Positions 5,378 to 6,841 of a stretch of 6,841 bases of DNA are shown here, piece after piece. Source of the stretch: Syntrophus sp. (in: bacteria) (GTDB lineage Bacteria > Desulfobacterota > Syntrophia > Syntrophales > UBA8958); assembly GCA_003451635.1 (NCBI GenBank), contig DMAT01000192.1, positions 1-6,841 on the forward strand. Direction: 5' to 3'. The notes under the pieces were generated by a model. The model saw only the letters and a list, made by a program, of their open reading frames with translations, was not told the origin of the DNA and made no database searches. How positions within the stretch are numbered: position 1 is the stretch's first letter; each line of letters begins with the position of its first letter. The position numbers and the translations under genes are program-made.

Positions 5378-6841
5378 TCATTCTCCATACATGACGAAAG
5401 CGGACCAGTAGTAAGGGTGGCGGTAATCTTCCGAGGCGCGCATGGAGCGTTTGGCCTCCCGGAGGGCTTCGTCTTTGGTCATCTTCTTTTTCAGGATGTT
5501 TTCGTAGAAGCGAACCATAAGTTCCTTCGTCCCCTCGTCGCTCACACTCCAGAGGCTCACCACCGTGGCCGGCGTCCCCGCATACATGACCGCGCGGGTA
5601 AGACCCACGACCCCTTCCCCCCGTTCCATCTTTCCCAGGCCCGTCTGACATGCGGAGAGGACTACGAGACGGGCATGGTAGCGGCTGTTCATGATTTCCC
5701 CCAGGGTCAGGAAGCCGTCTTCCGCGTCCCCGGGGATCTGACTTAGGGCGATAGCCTGGAACTTGTCGTCCAGAATGCCGTGGGTGGAGAAGTGGATATA
5801 GCCGTAATCCTCCATACCCTTGTCCTTGGCATAGGTCTCCGTAGCCTCGATGCGCAGGAGGGGCTTGCCGATCTGCCCCTTGTCGCCAAAGAGTTTCACG
5901 ATCTCCTGTACCTCTTTGCCGCTCCCCATGAGGCGGTCCAGCTTACCCCCGGAGCGGAGATAGCCGCTCCGGGAAAGTTGCGCCAGCTTCGTACCCCCTT
6001 CCACATCGCTTCCCTTTTCGGGACTACCTGCCTTGAAGCTCTCATAGTCATAAACGGGATCTCCGAAACCGATGAACCTGTCACTCAGGCCCTCCCGATC
6101 GTATTTCGTCCGGATCAGGGCCAGAATCGAAGCGGATTGAACGTATTTTAGCCGGTGCTTCTCCACGAGAAAGGTCATACCCTCCTCCGCTGGGACAAGT
6201 AAACTCTCGAAGGGCAGGCGGGCCAGGACGCCATCGGGAACGATGACAACGGTCTTGCCTTGCAGGTAACCCTCCACGGGTTTGATGAGGATGGCATAGA
6301 GGCGCTCCGCAAGGGTGCGCTTGACCGCGCTCAGGGGCTGGTGCGTTTTGAGAAATTCCACCCACTCGTTCACATCGGCTTCTACTTGGTCGGTCAGGCG
6401 GATAATCTCAGATTTATCAGGCGTTACGACAAAACAGTACACCCCTGTCTCGGCAATGAAATACTCCAGGATCACCTCATCTTGATTCAGAATCCGCCGC
6501 TGCAGCTCTTCGATTGTCACCGGTTCGGGATACTTGACGGAGGCGTAGCGGGGGTTTTCGTAACGGATATTGCGCTTGACAGCCTCCAGCTCCGCTTCCG
6601 CCCCGGATCGCTCTTCCTTCAAGGAGGCTATCCGTTCTTTATCCGGTTTCGATTTAGCTGCTTCCTCCTGGATCTTTTTTTGAAGACGAGCCAGATGATT
6701 CTCGATACCATCCCGCTTCGTCTTCAGCTCCGGCTTAATGCCCTCTTCCAGATTCACCAACCCCTCGGCCAACTGATCCAGAAAGACACGGGCTTTCATA
6801 GACTCGGCATAACGGAAGGCCTTGTCGGGAAATTTATTTTC
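5378..6841 (-). CDS. CHAT domain cysteine protease (5' partial, probably TPR-CHAT)
   Basis: The frame stays open from the Met codon at 6799 to the right edge, adding NKFPDKAFRYAES before that Met. This reads like the end of a TPR array running into the usual pre-CHAT segment (KARVFLDQLAE), so the Met is internal and the gene starts outside the window. Counting from that Met, residues 25-80 are charged and probably coiled coil. Residues 95-215 form the N-terminal half of the CHAT region (VTIEELQ, VVIVPDGVLARLPFESL). The catalytic part follows, with His340 in IHFSTHG and Cys384 in LSACQTG, then GEGVVGLTRAVMYAGTP and the terminal YYWSAFVMYGE. Both members of the His-Cys dyad are present, so an active caspase-like (clan CD) peptidase is predicted. 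CHAT proteins act in regulated proteolysis; the substrate here is unknown. Whether this one is cytosolic or exported depends on the missing N-terminus. The M48 metalloprotease gene follows on the same strand after 97 bases. Confidence 0.92.
   Translation of the reverse strand, partial: ENKFPDKAFRYAESMKARVFLDQLAEGLVNLEEGIKPELKTKRDGIENHLARLQKKIQEEAAKSKPDKERIASLKEERSGAEAELEAVKRNIRYENPRYASVKYPEPVTIEELQRRILNQDEVILEYFIAETGVYCFVVTPDKSEIIRLTDQVEADVNEWVEFLKTHQPLSAVKRTLAERLYAILIKPVEGYLQGKTVVIVPDGVLARLPFESLLVPAEEGMTFLVEKHRLKYVQSASILALIRTKYDREGLSDRFIGFGDPVYDYESFKAGSPEKGSDVEGGTKLAQLSRSGYLRSGGKLDRLMGSGKEVQEIVKLFGDKGQIGKPLLRIEATETYAKDKGMEDYGYIHFSTHGILDDKFQAIALSQIPGDAEDGFLTLGEIMNSRYHARLVVLSACQTGLGKMERGEGVVGLTRAVMYAGTPATVVSLWSVSDEGTKELMVRFYENILKKKMTKDEALREAKRSMRASEDYRHPYYWSAFVMYGE
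5948..5973. repeat. Perfect 10-bp hairpin inside the CHAT gene
   Basis: CCCGGAGCGG (5948-5957) and CCGCTCCGGG (5964-5973) are perfect inverted repeats around a 6-base loop. It encodes residues 276-284 (SRSGYLRSG, counted from the Met at 6799), a likely flexible stretch ahead of the catalytic His. No T-run follows on either strand, so it is not a typical intrinsic terminator. Confidence 0.65.

Noticed and set aside
5378..6841. Type III-E CRISPR TPR-CHAT (Craspase) component
   Set aside because: No CRISPR repeats, Cas7-11 or Csx30-like gene is present, and the CHAT sequence looks like the general bacterial type.

Overview
The window holds five protein-coding genes and almost no non-coding space. 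No tRNA, rRNA, CRISPR array, insertion sequence or integrase was seen. Base composition (about 47 to 60 % GC, hand-sampled) and the protein families present fit a Gram-negative bacterium. A Desulfobacterota/deltaproteobacterium-like host is my best guess, but it rests on family flavour only and is low confidence.

Layout. On the + strand, 1-791 is the C-terminal part of a membrane protein of unknown function that enters from the left edge. Sixteen bases later comes a short CE4/NodB-type polysaccharide deacetylase (808-1461). Three genes on the - strand point towards these and end 37 bases from the deacetylase. In transcription order they are: a CHAT-domain cysteine protease whose 5' end lies beyond the right edge (5378-6841); a large exported M48 zinc metalloprotease with TPR repeats, BepA-like in plan (2696-5278); and a 12-helix MFS transporter that starts with TTG (1499-2662).

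How they may work together. The two protease genes are 97 bases apart on the same strand. The second has a strong Shine-Dalgarno site, and the MFS gene follows its stop codon after 33 bases, so the three may be one transcript. Pairing a caspase-like CHAT protease with a periplasmic M48-TPR protease is the most interesting part of the window. It could be an envelope-stress or proteolytic-cascade module, but that is inference. The deciding evidence is the missing N-terminus of the CHAT protein (signal peptide or not, TPRs or not) and conservation of the pair in other genomes.

The deacetylase and MFS genes look lower in GC than the genes on either side, so the middle of the window may have a different history. 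Two strong perfect hairpins lie inside the coding regions of the two protease genes.
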